Shown here: positions 1-8,409 of the stretch, in pieces
How the letters are laid out: every line of letters begins with the position of its first letter
How positions within the stretch are numbered: position 1 is the stretch's first letter
Source: Prolixibacteraceae bacterium
Lineage (GTDB): Bacteria > Bacteroidota > Bacteroidia > Bacteroidales > Prolixibacteraceae
Length of the DNA: 64,000 nt
Assembly: GCA_003506435.1 (NCBI GenBank)
Contig: DOAQ01000049.1
Span: 1 to 64,000 of the forward strand
Direction: 5' to 3'
Made by a program: the position numbers and the translations under genes
The notes under the pieces: model-generated
The model's input: the letters and a program-made list of their open reading frames with translations, nothing else
What the model was told of the DNA's origin: nothing
Databases searched by the model: none

Positions 1-41
1 CTAATGCGTAATTTGGGATAAATGTAATCCTTATAAAATAA

Positions 42-70
42 AAAGCTGCATCCTCTCCGAATGCAGCTTT
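42..70 (-). terminator. Hairpin terminator of fabD
   Basis: A perfect 10-bp stem (42-51 pairing with 61-70, arms AAAGCTGCAT and ATGCAGCTTT) with a 9-nt loop lies just past the fabD stop codon. Read on the minus strand it is followed by a T-rich run, as expected of an intrinsic terminator. It could also stop rightward transcription entering from beyond the window. Confidence 0.75.
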
Positions 71-96
71 CATATTTCAAAAAAAATAATTGTCTT

Positions 97-987
97 TTAT
101 TCAGGCAGTTTGTCGTAACCACAAAGTTCAATATCGTGGCTAACTTTGGCAACCAGTCCCTGCAAAACTTTTCCGGGGCCAAGTTCTGTAAACGAAGTAG
201 CGCCGTCGGCAACCATATTTATTGCGATTTGAGTCCAGCGCACCGCGCCGGTTAATTGGGCAATCAGGTTGGCTTTAATCTCAGTTGGGTTGGTGTGTGG
301 TTTGGCGTCCACATTTTGGTAAACCGGGCAACCCGGGGCATTAATTGCAGTCGCTTCAATGGCGGCAGCCAGTTCTTCGCGGGCCGGTTCCATCAGCGGT
401 GAATGGAAAGCGCCACCAACAGGCAGTACCAGCGCACGTTTTGCACCTTTCTCTTTCAGTTTTTCGCAGGCGGCATTCACGGCATCAACAGCACCCGAAA
501 TAACCAACTGTCCGGGGCAGTTGTAATTGGCCGGAACAACAATGCCATCAACTTCGGCACAAACCTGTTCCACAATTTCGTCGTCCAGGCCCACGATGGC
601 CGCCATGGTCGAAGGTTCGGCTTCGCAGGCTTTTTGCATTGCCTGTGCACGTTTTGAAACCAGCCTCAGCCCGTCTTCAAATGAAAGGGCTCCTGCCGCT
701 ACCAACGCTGAAAATTCGCCTAGCGAGTGACCTGCAACCATTTCGGGAGTGAATTTTTCACCCAAAACTTTTGACAGTATTACAGAATGAAGAAAAATAG
801 CAGGCTGGGTTACTTTGGTTTGTTTCAGCTCGTCGGCAGTGCCTTCAAACATGATTTTTGTAATTTCGAAACCAAGTATCTCATTGGCTTTGTCGAACAA
901 TTCTTTCGCAACAGGCGAATTTTCGTAAAGGTCTTTGCCCATTCCTGGGTACTGAGCCCCTTGTCCGGGAAATACGTATGCTTTCAT
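97..987 (-). CDS. fabD: Malonyl-CoA:ACP transacylase FabD
   Basis: Transfers malonyl groups from CoA to acyl carrier protein, the step that supplies extender units for fatty-acid synthesis in the cytoplasm. The 296-residue product begins with the family N-terminus (MKAYVFPGQGAQ). It carries the nucleophile motif GHSLGEFSAL with Ser88 and the AFHSPLM motif holding the active-site His. An in-frame ATG 30 nt further upstream exists, but the start at 987 matches the family N-terminus and leaves room for a TAACTTTG -7 box (1015-1022), so 987 is preferred. Length is normal and the gene appears to stand alone, ending at a clear hairpin terminator. Assignment is very secure. Confidence 0.97.
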   Translation of the reverse strand: MKAYVFPGQGAQYPGMGKDLYENSPVAKELFDKANEILGFEITKIMFEGTADELKQTKVTQPAIFLHSVILSKVLGEKFTPEMVAGHSLGEFSALVAAGALSFEDGLRLVSKRAQAMQKACEAEPSTMAAIVGLDDEIVEQVCAEVDGIVVPANYNCPGQLVISGAVDAVNAACEKLKEKGAKRALVLPVGGAFHSPLMEPAREELAAAIEATAINAPGCPVYQNVDAKPHTNPTEIKANLIAQLTGAVRWTQIAINMVADGATSFTELGPGKVLQGLVAKVSHDIELCGYDKLPE

Positions 988-1014
988 GTGTAATTGTTTT
1001 TTATTAGCAGCGGC

Positions 1015-1022
1015 CAAAGTTA
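1015..1022 (-). promoter_or_regulatory. Candidate -7 box for fabD
   Basis: Read on the minus strand this is TAACTTTG, a full match to the Bacteroidota -7 consensus TAnnTTTG, 28 nt upstream of the chosen fabD start. No convincing -33 TTTG was seen at the usual distance, so the call rests on the -7 box and its position. Confidence 0.4.
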
Positions 1023-1137
1023 TTATTTTTTTTGTCCGGCGGTTCGTATCACGATCATAATGCCGGTTTCCGTCAGTTTTTTTATATTTTCGTATGAAAC
1101 AATGAAATAAAAAATTCGAGAGTTTTAAAAATCCGGA

Positions 1138-2337
1138 TCAGATCAGCCCTTCTTCGGCACAAATTGTTTTGATTTTTTCGAACGTGTTTTCAATGTCGTT
1201 GTCGAGGCCAACCGAAAAGCGTACCAGTCCTTCGCTCAGGCCCATTTCCTTTTGCACATCTTCAGGAACCTCCGACGAGGTGCTTTTCCCCGAACAACTG
1301 AACAGCGTTTTGAAATAACCGAGGCTGACCGCCAGATAACCAACATCGGCCATCTGCATTTTTTGCATGACTGCATTCGCCTTTTCTGCTGTCGAAAGGT
1401 CGATTGCAATCATCCCGCCATAACCAAAGCCAGGGTTCATCAGCTTTTTGTGAAGCTCGTGTTGAGGATGGCTGGGTAGCCCCGGATAACGAATGTTCAG
1501 TCCGATCGACTGAAATTTTTCGGCCAGAAAATTTGCATTGAAACTGTGTTGTTTCATCCGGATGTGCAAGGTGTGCAGATTTTTATGAATAGAGGCTGAT
1601 CGCATGGGATCGAGTACCGGACCCAGCAACATGGCCGTGCCGGTGTTCACATTCGAAAGCTCGTCGATAAATTGATGGCTGCTGCAAATCGCGCCTGCAA
1701 CACAATCGTTCTTTCCGTTGATAAATTTGGTCATGCTGTACACCACAATGTCAGCGCCGAGGCGGGCGGGCGACAGGATCATCGGTGTAAATGTGTTGTC
1801 AACCATCAGTTTAATGCTGTGCCTTTTAGCTATTTCTGCCAGGGCCGGAATATCTGAAACCTGTAACAGCGGGTTGGTAACACTTTCAGTATAAATAACT
1901 TTTGTGTTCGGTCGTATCGCTGCTTCCACACTTTTTAAATCGGTAATATTCACGAAACTGACGTCAATTTTGAATTTCTGAAGATAGTTTTTCAGAAAAG
2001 CGTAGGTTCCGCCGTAGGTTGTAACGCTGGTGACAATGTGGTCGCCGGTATTGCACAGTTGCAGCAGGGCGCAGGTAATTGCCGCCATTCCGGATGCCGT
2101 AATCCAGGCCGACCGGGTGTCTTCCATTGCTGCCAGCGCATCGGCAAGATATTTATTGGTTGGGTTCCAATGCCTTGAATACAGAAAACATCCTTCGGTA
2201 TGGCCGAGAAAAGTTTCCTGCATGTCGTCGGCATGTAAAAATGTGTAAGTTGCTGAATCGGTAATCGATGGATTGACATCGCCAAACTCGCCGAACTGGC
2301 GAAGTTCCTGGATTTTGAGGGCCGGATCAAATTTCAT
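1138..2337 (-). CDS. PLP-dependent Cys/Met metabolism lyase (methionine gamma-lyase-like)
   Basis: A 399-residue fold-type I PLP enzyme of the trans-sulfuration (Cys/Met metabolism) family, which covers cystathionine gamma-synthase, beta-lyase, gamma-lyase and methionine gamma-lyase. The Schiff-base lysine is Lys204 in SMTKFINGK. The PLP-pyridine aspartate is Asp180 in LMVDNTF. The SGMAAI motif near residue 82 and the phosphate-binding YSRHWNPT segment near residue 53 are also visible. Sequence alone does not fix the reaction; gamma-lyase activity on methionine or cystathionine is the best guess. It sits alone on the minus strand between fabD and a secreted peptidase. A 9-bp inverted repeat lies in its upstream region. 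Confidence 0.85.
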   Translation of the reverse strand: MKFDPALKIQELRQFGEFGDVNPSITDSATYTFLHADDMQETFLGHTEGCFLYSRHWNPTNKYLADALAAMEDTRSAWITASGMAAITCALLQLCNTGDHIVTSVTTYGGTYAFLKNYLQKFKIDVSFVNITDLKSVEAAIRPNTKVIYTESVTNPLLQVSDIPALAEIAKRHSIKLMVDNTFTPMILSPARLGADIVVYSMTKFINGKNDCVAGAICSSHQFIDELSNVNTGTAMLLGPVLDPMRSASIHKNLHTLHIRMKQHSFNANFLAEKFQSIGLNIRYPGLPSHPQHELHKKLMNPGFGYGGMIAIDLSTAEKANAVMQKMQMADVGYLAVSLGYFKTLFSCSGKSTSSEVPEDVQKEMGLSEGLVRFSVGLDNDIENTFEKIKTICAEEGLI

Positions 2338-2389
2338 GGTGCTGCGGATTTAATATTTTGCCCAAGTTACCGCTCTCTATGCAACCAAT

Positions 2390-2415
2390 TCATGACTTTT
2401 TGCAAGAAGTCATGA
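2390..2415. repeat. 9-bp inverted repeat between two minus-strand genes
   Basis: TCATGACTT (2390-2398) and AAGTCATGA (2407-2415) form a perfect stem with an 8-nt loop. It lies 50-80 nt upstream of the PLP lyase start and just after the M23 peptidase stop. It may be an operator for the lyase or a weak transcription stop for the peptidase. The sequence does not separate these. Confidence 0.4.
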
Positions 2416-2442
2416 TCAATCCTTTCAATTTTTCCAATTCCT

Positions 2443-4161
2443 CTATTTGTAGAATTTAGCCTCAAAAATCTTCGTATTCCCTTTTGTGTCGCTAACCGAA
2501 AGCTTTAACTGGTGTTGTTTGCCAAATGCAAAACGTTCCTTGTCGAATTTATAAACTAGGAGGTTGTTCTTTGCGTCGTATTCAAACAAAACCCATTGTT
2601 CATCGATCGTTCCGCGGAAACTGTCGACTCCCGAAAGATTATCGCTTATTTTAAAACGGATTTGACTGCTTTCCGTCAGGCTTCCGTTTTTCAGGCTCAG
2701 TGGCACAACGGAAGGAGGCACGGTATCGACCGTTACCGCCACATAACCGAACCCGCGCATTTTTGCTTCCACCCAGCCATCGTCGAATTCACCGCCAATA
2801 GCCGACGATATTTTGTTGGTCTGCGGATCAACATAAACGAGCAGCGCCTTATCTTCAAGCCGCTCAGGCAAATTTTTGGTTTCAATAGTTGCTGAAAAAT
2901 ATTGATGCACGGGAGTGTATTTGTTGTGAATTCCATGTATATCGGAATAAATCCCGGGAAATGAAGGTCGTTTTTCATACTGAAAATGGAAATCGCTGTA
3001 AAAAGTTCCTTTCGGAAATTCAAGTTCAATGCCCTCTTCTTCAAATTCATTCTTTTCGTCGTACTCAAACAAAATTCCCTTTTCTTCAGGCCTTTGTACC
3101 ATTGTTCTTTTTGAAATAACGCTGAATACCATTTTTGACGGGTTCCCGTATGTATCCGTTATTTCGTAAGTAATCCGGTGCGTTTTATCGTCGGAAAAAG
3201 TATACAACCCGTTGCCCGTTTCCCGGTCGTAAATGCTCAGTTTGTTTCCCGGTTCAATCCATGTTTTGTACGAACTTCTGGCAAACCGTATTTTCTGGTC
3301 GTAATCGGTATGACTGTTGATGTAGCGTGTTTCATCAAAACTGAACTCGTCCATTTTAAACGAATAAATGGGTTTGTCGTCAACTTTCAGTACCAGTGAA
3401 TAGATGCCGCATTTGCTCCAGTTTCCGTCGAGATAATCAATTGCCTCAATTCCGAAGCCAACGGTTCCGCTGACCGAGATCACCGGGTCTTTCGGAATGC
3501 GGTAGGCGCCATTGTAGAAAACCGTTTCGTGGCGTTGTTTTAATTGTTTCCCGGCAACAGTTGCATCGTCGGAAACCGGGTAAAGCAGTACCGACAAAAC
3601 CTTTGGACTTATCGCGTCTTTAATAGCAAATTTGAATTTCAGCGGGTTCATTGTTTTTTCCGAATCGGTATTCCGTATCTCGAAATGAAGGTGTGGGCCG
3701 CCCGAGCTTCCGCTATTTCCGCTCAATGCGATCTGTTCTCCTTTTTTTACCGGGAATGTCCCGGACGGAACGGACACATCGAAACTGAACGATTCTTTGT
3801 CGTATTGAATGCCGCGCACATATTTTTGTATTTTTTCGGAAAAAGCTTCCAGGTGGCCGTAAACAGTGGTTGTTCCGTTCGGGTGATTAACGTACAGGGC
3901 ATGACCAAATCCGTACGGGGAAACGCTGATCCGCGATACATAACCATCGGCAACAGCAAAAACAGGCAGCCGGGTACGCCCTTCTGTCCGGATGTCGATA
4001 CCTGAATGAAAATGATTACTACGCAGTTCTCCGAAATTCCCGGTTAAAAACATAGGAATATTTACCGGTGCGGCATAATAATCTTTACTTATTTCCTGAC
4101 TAAAAACAAAGGTGCTTGTTGTGATAAATATCAATACTAAAATTCTGTGCATAACATTCAA
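2443..4161 (-). CDS. Secreted M23-family (LytM) metallopeptidase
   Basis: A predicted exported peptidoglycan endopeptidase or LytM-like factor of 572 residues. An N-terminal signal peptide (about residues 1-22, ending VFSQ) precedes an M23 domain with all zinc and catalytic motifs visible: HxxxD at His52/Asp56, the GH of YGHLE at His103, and HLH at His157/His159. About 400 residues with no recognised catalytic motif follow and look like beta-rich, Ig-like modules. This long tail is typical of Bacteroidota M23 proteins and probably positions the enzyme in the envelope. The gene stands alone and is divergent from the zap genes. Start 4161 is chosen, with Met4 as an alternative. Function in division or wall remodelling is inferred. 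Confidence 0.85.
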   Translation of the reverse strand: MNVMHRILVLIFITTSTFVFSQEISKDYYAAPVNIPMFLTGNFGELRSNHFHSGIDIRTEGRTRLPVFAVADGYVSRISVSPYGFGHALYVNHPNGTTTVYGHLEAFSEKIQKYVRGIQYDKESFSFDVSVPSGTFPVKKGEQIALSGNSGSSGGPHLHFEIRNTDSEKTMNPLKFKFAIKDAISPKVLSVLLYPVSDDATVAGKQLKQRHETVFYNGAYRIPKDPVISVSGTVGFGIEAIDYLDGNWSKCGIYSLVLKVDDKPIYSFKMDEFSFDETRYINSHTDYDQKIRFARSSYKTWIEPGNKLSIYDRETGNGLYTFSDDKTHRITYEITDTYGNPSKMVFSVISKRTMVQRPEEKGILFEYDEKNEFEEEGIELEFPKGTFYSDFHFQYEKRPSFPGIYSDIHGIHNKYTPVHQYFSATIETKNLPERLEDKALLVYVDPQTNKISSAIGGEFDDGWVEAKMRGFGYVAVTVDTVPPSVVPLSLKNGSLTESSQIRFKISDNLSGVDSFRGTIDEQWVLFEYDAKNNLLVYKFDKERFAFGKQHQLKLSVSDTKGNTKIFEAKFYK

Positions 4162-4263
4162 ATTGTGTGACGAAAATATAAAACTTATTCAGAAGCGGAT
4201 TGTTTGAGAATAGTGAGAAATAAAATAATTATTAACGACCGGATTTTAATTGATCAAAAATGT

Positions 4264-4271
4264 TAATTTTG
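4264..4271 (+). promoter_or_regulatory. Candidate -7 box for the zapB-zapA-rny group
   Basis: TAATTTTG matches TAnnTTTG and lies 19 nt before the start codon of the first zap gene, in the divergent spacer with the M23 peptidase. No matching -33 element was found at 19-21 nt. Confidence 0.3.
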
Positions 4272-4289
4272 TGCTGAAAGAAAGCAGCA

Positions 4290-4583
4290 ATGACTGAGCA
4301 AGACCGTATTTTACTTGACGGATTTAAAGTAAAAATTAAACAACTGATCGCTTTATATGAACAAGTCGGGGCTGAAAAGCAACAGTTGTTAAATCAGGTT
4401 GAAGAACTTGAAAATGAAATAGATTCACTCAGGCATGAAAAGGAAGCGCTCACGAAAAGATATGATAATCTGAAGTTAGCAAAATCCTTACTCGTTTCAG
4501 ATGGAGAAAGCCAGGAAGCGAAGAACAGGATTAATAAGATAGTGCGGGAAATTGACAAATGTATTGCGATGTTGAATCAGTAA
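4290..4583 (+). CDS. Small coiled-coil protein (ZapB-like)
   Basis: A 97-residue, highly charged protein that is almost entirely heptad-like (long runs of E, K, L and Q from about residue 5 to 70). It lies 12 nt upstream of zapA. Small coiled-coil proteins in this position in Bacteroidota are commonly regarded as ZapB-type partners of ZapA and FtsZ in the divisome. No motif proves the function; the assignment rests on coiled-coil character and the tight linkage to zapA. Confidence 0.6.
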   Translation: MTEQDRILLDGFKVKIKQLIALYEQVGAEKQQLLNQVEELENEIDSLRHEKEALTKRYDNLKLAKSLLVSDGESQEAKNRINKIVREIDKCIAMLNQ

Positions 4584-4595
4584 TACATCAAGAAG

Positions 4596-4889
4596 ATGAC
4601 AAATAAGCTTTCAATAAATATTAAAATCGACGGACGTAATTATCCGTTGAAAATTGACAGGGAAGACGAGGAGAAGTATCGAAAAGCCGCAAAGGTTATA
4701 AATGAAATAGTTCTTCAGTACAGACAGAAATATGCTAACCATGATGCACAGGATTTTATAGCGATGACTGCCTTTCAATTTGTACTGAAGAATCTGGAAC
4801 TGGAAACCAAGGCTAATCCGTCCCCGTTTGTCGACGAAGTGAAAGAACTGAATGAAATGTTGGATGAATACATCGCTTTAAACAGCTAG
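4596..4889 (+). CDS. zapA: Cell division protein ZapA
   Basis: A 97-residue ZapA-family protein that bundles FtsZ filaments at the division ring. The N-terminal beta-hairpin (KLSINIKIDGRNYPLKI) and the following DEEKYRKAAKVINE helix are characteristic. A long C-terminal coiled coil follows. It is co-directional with the coiled-coil partner 12 nt upstream. A structured non-coding segment and rny follow, an order that recalls the zapA-ssrS linkage seen in other phyla. Confidence 0.88.
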   Translation: MTNKLSINIKIDGRNYPLKIDREDEEKYRKAAKVINEIVLQYRQKYANHDAQDFIAMTAFQFVLKNLELETKANPSPFVDEVKELNEMLDEYIALNS

Positions 4890-4904
4890 ATCATCCGATA
4901 TAAA

Positions 4905-4985
4905 TATAAATGAAAGCCCGCATTCTCTCAAAATCTGGAAAAAGTCCCGGTTTTTGAGTGAGTTGTGGGTTTTTTAGTATAAATA
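4905..4985 (+). ncRNA. Candidate 6S-type RNA between zapA and rny
   Basis: The 111-nt spacer between zapA and rny folds into a long rod. An outer stem pairs about 4913-4921 with a GTGGGTTTT-type strand near 4966-4974 (G-U pairs allowed). An asymmetric internal bubble follows, then an apical stem of 11 pairs and one mismatch (4927-4938 with 4947-4958). A T-run follows. A stem, central bubble and apical stem are the 6S RNA plan, and 6S genes commonly neighbour zapA. A short Bacteroidota form (6S-Flavo) is known in Rfam. It could instead be only a terminator or attenuator. The fold was done by eye. Confidence 0.45.
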
Positions 4986-5000
4986 GTTTAATTTTTTTGT

Positions 5001-6554
5001 ATGGAAATACTAATATATGTGGCAATTGCTTTCTTCGGTGGCTCCGGCTTGTCCTACGTTTTGTGGGATAAGGCAATAAAAAGCAAAAAGCAAAAAATTT
5101 TGCGGGAAGCCGAAGCAGAAGGCGAAGTAATTAAAAAGGATAAAATTCTTCAGGCAAAGGAGAAATTTCTCCAGATGAAGTCGGATCATGAGAAATACAT
5201 CAACGAGAAAACCATCAAAATCACCAGTCTGGACAATAAGCTGAACCAACGCGAAGCGGCATTTATACAGAGGACCAACGAATTTCAGCGGAGAGCTAAA
5301 GAGGTGGAAACATCCCAACGCGAAGTTGATTTGATTCGTGAAAACCTGAATAACCAGTTGGTGGTGATCGAGCAAAAAGAGGAAGAACTCACCAGGATGC
5401 ACCGCAAACAAGTGGAGCAGTTGGAAACCATTTCGGGTTTGTCGGCAGAAGAAGCCAAAGCTCAGTTGGTTGAATCGTTGAAGGCAGAAGCTAAAACAGA
5501 GGCCATGTCGTACATCAACGAGATCATGGAAGAAGCCAAGCTGTCGGCAAATAAAGAAGCCAAAAAGGTTGTTGTTAAAACCATCCAGAGGGTGGCTACC
5601 GAAACGGCCATTGAAAATGCGGTAACCGTTTTCCACATTGAAAGCGACGAAATAAAAGGACGCATCATTGGCCGTGAAGGACGTAATATCCGTGCTTTGG
5701 AAGCCGCAACAGGGATTGAAATCATTGTTGACGATACTCCGGAAGCAATTGTGCTTTCAGGCTTTGACCCGGTACGCCGCGAAGTTGCCCGTTTGGCGCT
5801 TCACCAGTTGGTAACCGATGGACGTATTCACCCTGCCCGTATTGAGGAAGTGGTTGAAAAAGTTCGGAAACAGGTTGAAGAAGAAATTATTGAAACCGGA
5901 AAGCGTACTACAATCGATCTTGGTGTTCATGGATTGCATCCTGAACTGATCCGTTTGATCGGTAAAATGAAATATCGTTCGTCGTACGGACAAAATCTGC
6001 TGCAACACTCGCGTGAAGTAGCCAACCTCTGCGCCATCATGGCCAGCGAGCTTGGTTTGAATCCTAAATGGGCAAAACGTGCCGGTTTGCTGCACGATAT
6101 TGGTAAAGTACCGGACGATGAGCCGGAATTGCCACACGCAGTATTAGGTATGAAAATGGCCGAACGGTTCAAGGAAAAACCCGAAATATGCAATGCCATT
6201 GGCGCTCACCACGATGAAGTGGAAATGCAAAGTATGCTGGCGCCCATTGTTCAGGTTTGTGATGCTATTTCAGGAGCCCGTCCGGGAGCCCGTCGCGAAG
6301 TGGTTGAGTCGTATATCAAACGTCTGAAAACACTGGAAAACCTGGCGCTTTCTTATCCCGGTGTATTGAAAACGTATGCTATTCAGGCAGGCCGCGAGTT
6401 GCGTGTGATTGTTGGCAGCGATAAAATTACCGACAGTGAATCGGAACAACTTTCATACGATATAGCGAAACGTATTCAGGATGAAATGACTTATCCGGGA
6501 CAAATTAAGATTACGGTGATCCGTGAGTTGCGAGCCGTTAACTACGCCAAATGA
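5001..6554 (+). CDS. rny: Ribonuclease Y
   Basis: Membrane-anchored endoribonuclease that initiates mRNA decay. Of 517 residues, 1-22 form a transmembrane anchor, about 30-200 a long charged coiled coil, and about 205-270 a KH RNA-binding domain (the GRIIGREGRNIRALE motif is plain). About 330-425 form an HD domain with the metal-binding His365/Asp366 in LLHDIGKV. A conserved C-terminal domain ending in IRELRAVNYAK follows. Length and architecture are typical. It follows zapA and the candidate 6S RNA on the same strand. Confidence 0.96.
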   Translation: MEILIYVAIAFFGGSGLSYVLWDKAIKSKKQKILREAEAEGEVIKKDKILQAKEKFLQMKSDHEKYINEKTIKITSLDNKLNQREAAFIQRTNEFQRRAKEVETSQREVDLIRENLNNQLVVIEQKEEELTRMHRKQVEQLETISGLSAEEAKAQLVESLKAEAKTEAMSYINEIMEEAKLSANKEAKKVVVKTIQRVATETAIENAVTVFHIESDEIKGRIIGREGRNIRALEAATGIEIIVDDTPEAIVLSGFDPVRREVARLALHQLVTDGRIHPARIEEVVEKVRKQVEEEIIETGKRTTIDLGVHGLHPELIRLIGKMKYRSSYGQNLLQHSREVANLCAIMASELGLNPKWAKRAGLLHDIGKVPDDEPELPHAVLGMKMAERFKEKPEICNAIGAHHDEVEMQSMLAPIVQVCDAISGARPGARREVVESYIKRLKTLENLALSYPGVLKTYAIQAGRELRVIVGSDKITDSESEQLSYDIAKRIQDEMTYPGQIKITVIRELRAVNYAK

Positions 6555-6556
6555 AA

Positions 6557-6700
6557 TTAAAAGAGGCTGTCCAAAAAGCCTAGAACCGAGTCATCCCGAA
6601 CTTGCTTCGGGATCTCTCTTTCTAATTAATCAGACCCTGAAACAAGTTCAGGGTGATGCGAATTGCGAATTTTAGAACTTTTGGGACAGCCTTTTTTTGT
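6557..6700. repeat. MITE/REP-like element with nested palindromes
   Basis: Long imperfect terminal inverted repeats bound the element: AAAAGAGGCTGTCC-type at 6559-6578 and its complement ending in GGGACAGCCTTTTTTT at about 6679-6698. Two internal hairpins lie within: one around TCCCGAA-TTCGGGA (6594-6612) and one around ACCCTGA-TCAGGGT (6634-6653). It fills the space between the convergent rny and sod genes. It may serve as a bidirectional terminator but looks like a non-autonomous dispersed element. Confidence 0.6.
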
Positions 6701-6731
6701 TGAAATTCCAACGACAGAAAATTTCAATAAT

Positions 6732-7439
6732 TTACTTGACCGAACGAAAGCGTTCACTGACTTTATCCCAATTCACAATATTCCAGAAATTATCGACGTA
6801 CTCAGGTCTCCTGTTTTGATAGTGCAGGTAATACGCATGTTCCCACACGTCGAGAGTAAGCAGGGGAGTTCCTCGTTTTGCAACAACATCCATCAACGGA
6901 TTATCCTGGTTTGGGGTGGAACTGACAAATAATTTGCCGTTGTTGTCGGCTGTCAGCCATGCCCAGCCACTTCCAAACTGTGTTTTTGCTGCATTTGCAA
7001 AACTTTCCTTGAACTTTTCGAATGTCCCAAAATCACGTTCAATTGCATTTTTTAGTTCGGCAGACGGAGCTGTCTTTGCCGGGCCGCCCATATTTTCCCA
7101 GAATAGGAGATGGTTATAAAAGCCGCCTCCGTTATTCCGGACAGCGCTATTCAATGTACTTGTCTTTGCAAATAATTCATCGATCGTGAGATTTGCTTCC
7201 GGCGTGCCTTTTATTGCATCAATAAATTTTGTGTAATATCCCTGATGGTGCTTGCTGTAATGCAGCTCCATCGTTTGTGCATCAATGTATGGTTCCAACG
7301 CATTGTATGCATACGGGAGCTTTGGAAATTCATATTGCCCTGCCATCGGAATTGAGCCGGTTTCATTATACAACTGGGCCAGTACCGGACTTGCAGCCAG
7401 GGTGGTGCCAATCAGTGAAATAAAATTTCTTCGTTTCAT
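6732..7439 (-). CDS. Superoxide dismutase, Mn/cambialistic type, with export signal
   Basis: Dismutates superoxide to oxygen and peroxide. Metal ligands are His60 (MELHYSKHH), His110 (FYNHLLFW), Asp197 and His201 (LDVWEHAYYLHY). The NNGGG segment and Gln178 in STPNQDNPLM match the Mn-type or cambialistic signature rather than the strict Fe-type. Unusually the first 22 residues (MKRRNFISLI...SPVLAQ) form a twin-arginine-like signal peptide, so the enzyme is probably exported. That explains the 235-residue length, against about 195-205 for cytosolic enzymes. It stands alone and is convergent with rny. Confidence 0.92.
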   Translation of the reverse strand: MKRRNFISLIGTTLAASPVLAQLYNETGSIPMAGQYEFPKLPYAYNALEPYIDAQTMELHYSKHHQGYYTKFIDAIKGTPEANLTIDELFAKTSTLNSAVRNNGGGFYNHLLFWENMGGPAKTAPSAELKNAIERDFGTFEKFKESFANAAKTQFGSGWAWLTADNNGKLFVSSTPNQDNPLMDVVAKRGTPLLTLDVWEHAYYLHYQNRRPEYVDNFWNIVNWDKVSERFRSVK

Positions 7440-7659
7440 GTTTTTGTGTCTGTTTTAAGTCAATTATCTGTTTTTTCACCAATAGTAACAGAAATGTATC
7501 GTGTTTTGTTTGAATAAAATACATATAAATGTGACCCCCGGTCGCCGAAAATAATTATCTGTTTATTTCTGCCTTTTATCGGTTTCCCGGTCAATGCTGA
7601 TTACTAATTGTGTTTAAGAACATTGTGCATGTTTTGCCTCAAATAGTTTAAATTATCAT

Positions 7660-7674
7660 ATTTGTAGTACAAAT
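7660..7674. promoter_or_regulatory. Palindromic operator for the GntR/FCD regulator
   Basis: ATTTGTAGTACAAAT is a perfect 15-bp palindrome centred on one G, 24 nt upstream of the regulator start codon. It fits the general FCD/FadR-type operator form (T)nGTnnnACn(A). It is therefore a good candidate for autoregulation. No second equally good copy was noticed in the window by eye. Confidence 0.55.
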
Positions 7675-7697
7675 AGGATGATACTAATTTACGAAAT

Positions 7698-8405
7698 ATG
7701 AGTTTTAAAATAGATAACCGTACCATTACTCTTGTTGACAAGGTCGAGATGTCAATTCTCGATTATATAAAGGTAAAGAAACTGGTGCCGGGCGATTCGC
7801 TGCCTAACGAAATGGATTTGTCTTCTGAGCTTGGAATCAGCAGGAATGTTTTGCGTGAAGCAATGAGCCGGTTGCGGATGTTGGGTATTGTTCAGTCGCG
7901 TACCCGGAAAGGGATTATTATTCAGGAACCTTCGTTGTTGTCGGGCTTTGAAAAGGTGATTGAACCGTATTTGTTAAGCGAAAAATCAATTGTTGATATG
8001 ATGAGTGTGCGGATCGCTCTGGAGATTGGGATCACAGAATTTTTGTTCAGAAATATTGATAATCAAAAAACAGGAGAGTTGGAGAATATTGTCAGGAAAC
8101 AGGAAGCCAGGAATTACTGTCCAACTCTGGAAGAGGAAACGGAGTTTCATAAGAAAATTTACGAAATATCGGGAAGCAGTTTTATTGCTCAGTTTCAGAA
8201 AATCATACATCCGGTTTTTCTATTTGCAAAAACAAATTACGAAAGTTATTTCGAGCCGGTAAACGAACAATTGCTCAGAGAAGGTAAAATTGTTACTCAT
8301 CACGATCTTTTCCGTTTTATCCGGGACCGCGACATGGAAGGCTACCGGAATGCGATAAAAATTCATCTTCAACCTTATATTGAATTTATTTACAGGGAGG
8401 TATAA
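7698..8405 (+). CDS. GntR-family regulator, FCD (FadR/NanR) subfamily
   Basis: A 235-residue transcription factor. The N-terminal winged helix-turn-helix (about residues 15-78; motif LPNEMDLSSELGISRNVLREAMSRL) is classical GntR. The C-terminal all-helical domain (about 90-230), with spaced histidines such as EFHKKIYE, is FCD-type and typically binds small organic acids through a metal. It is followed within 4 nt by the nanM-like gene and then by sialic-acid lyase and sialidase genes, so a NanR-like role sensing sialic acid or a derivative is inferred. A palindromic operator sits directly upstream. Confidence 0.85.
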   Translation: MSFKIDNRTITLVDKVEMSILDYIKVKKLVPGDSLPNEMDLSSELGISRNVLREAMSRLRMLGIVQSRTRKGIIIQEPSLLSGFEKVIEPYLLSEKSIVDMMSVRIALEIGITEFLFRNIDNQKTGELENIVRKQEARNYCPTLEEETEFHKKIYEISGSSFIAQFQKIIHPVFLFAKTNYESYFEPVNEQLLREGKIVTHHDLFRFIRDRDMEGYRNAIKIHLQPYIEFIYREV

Positions 8406-8409
8406 TTTT

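Noticed and set aside
3544..4005. Open frame of 153 codons on the plus strand inside the M23 peptidase gene
   Set aside because: It is a shadow of the opposite-strand gene whose catalytic motifs are intact.
5010..5636. Long open frame of 208 codons on the minus strand inside rny
   Set aside because: It is antisense to a well-supported gene, rich in F, L and Q from the coiled-coil codons, and has no recognisable family motif.
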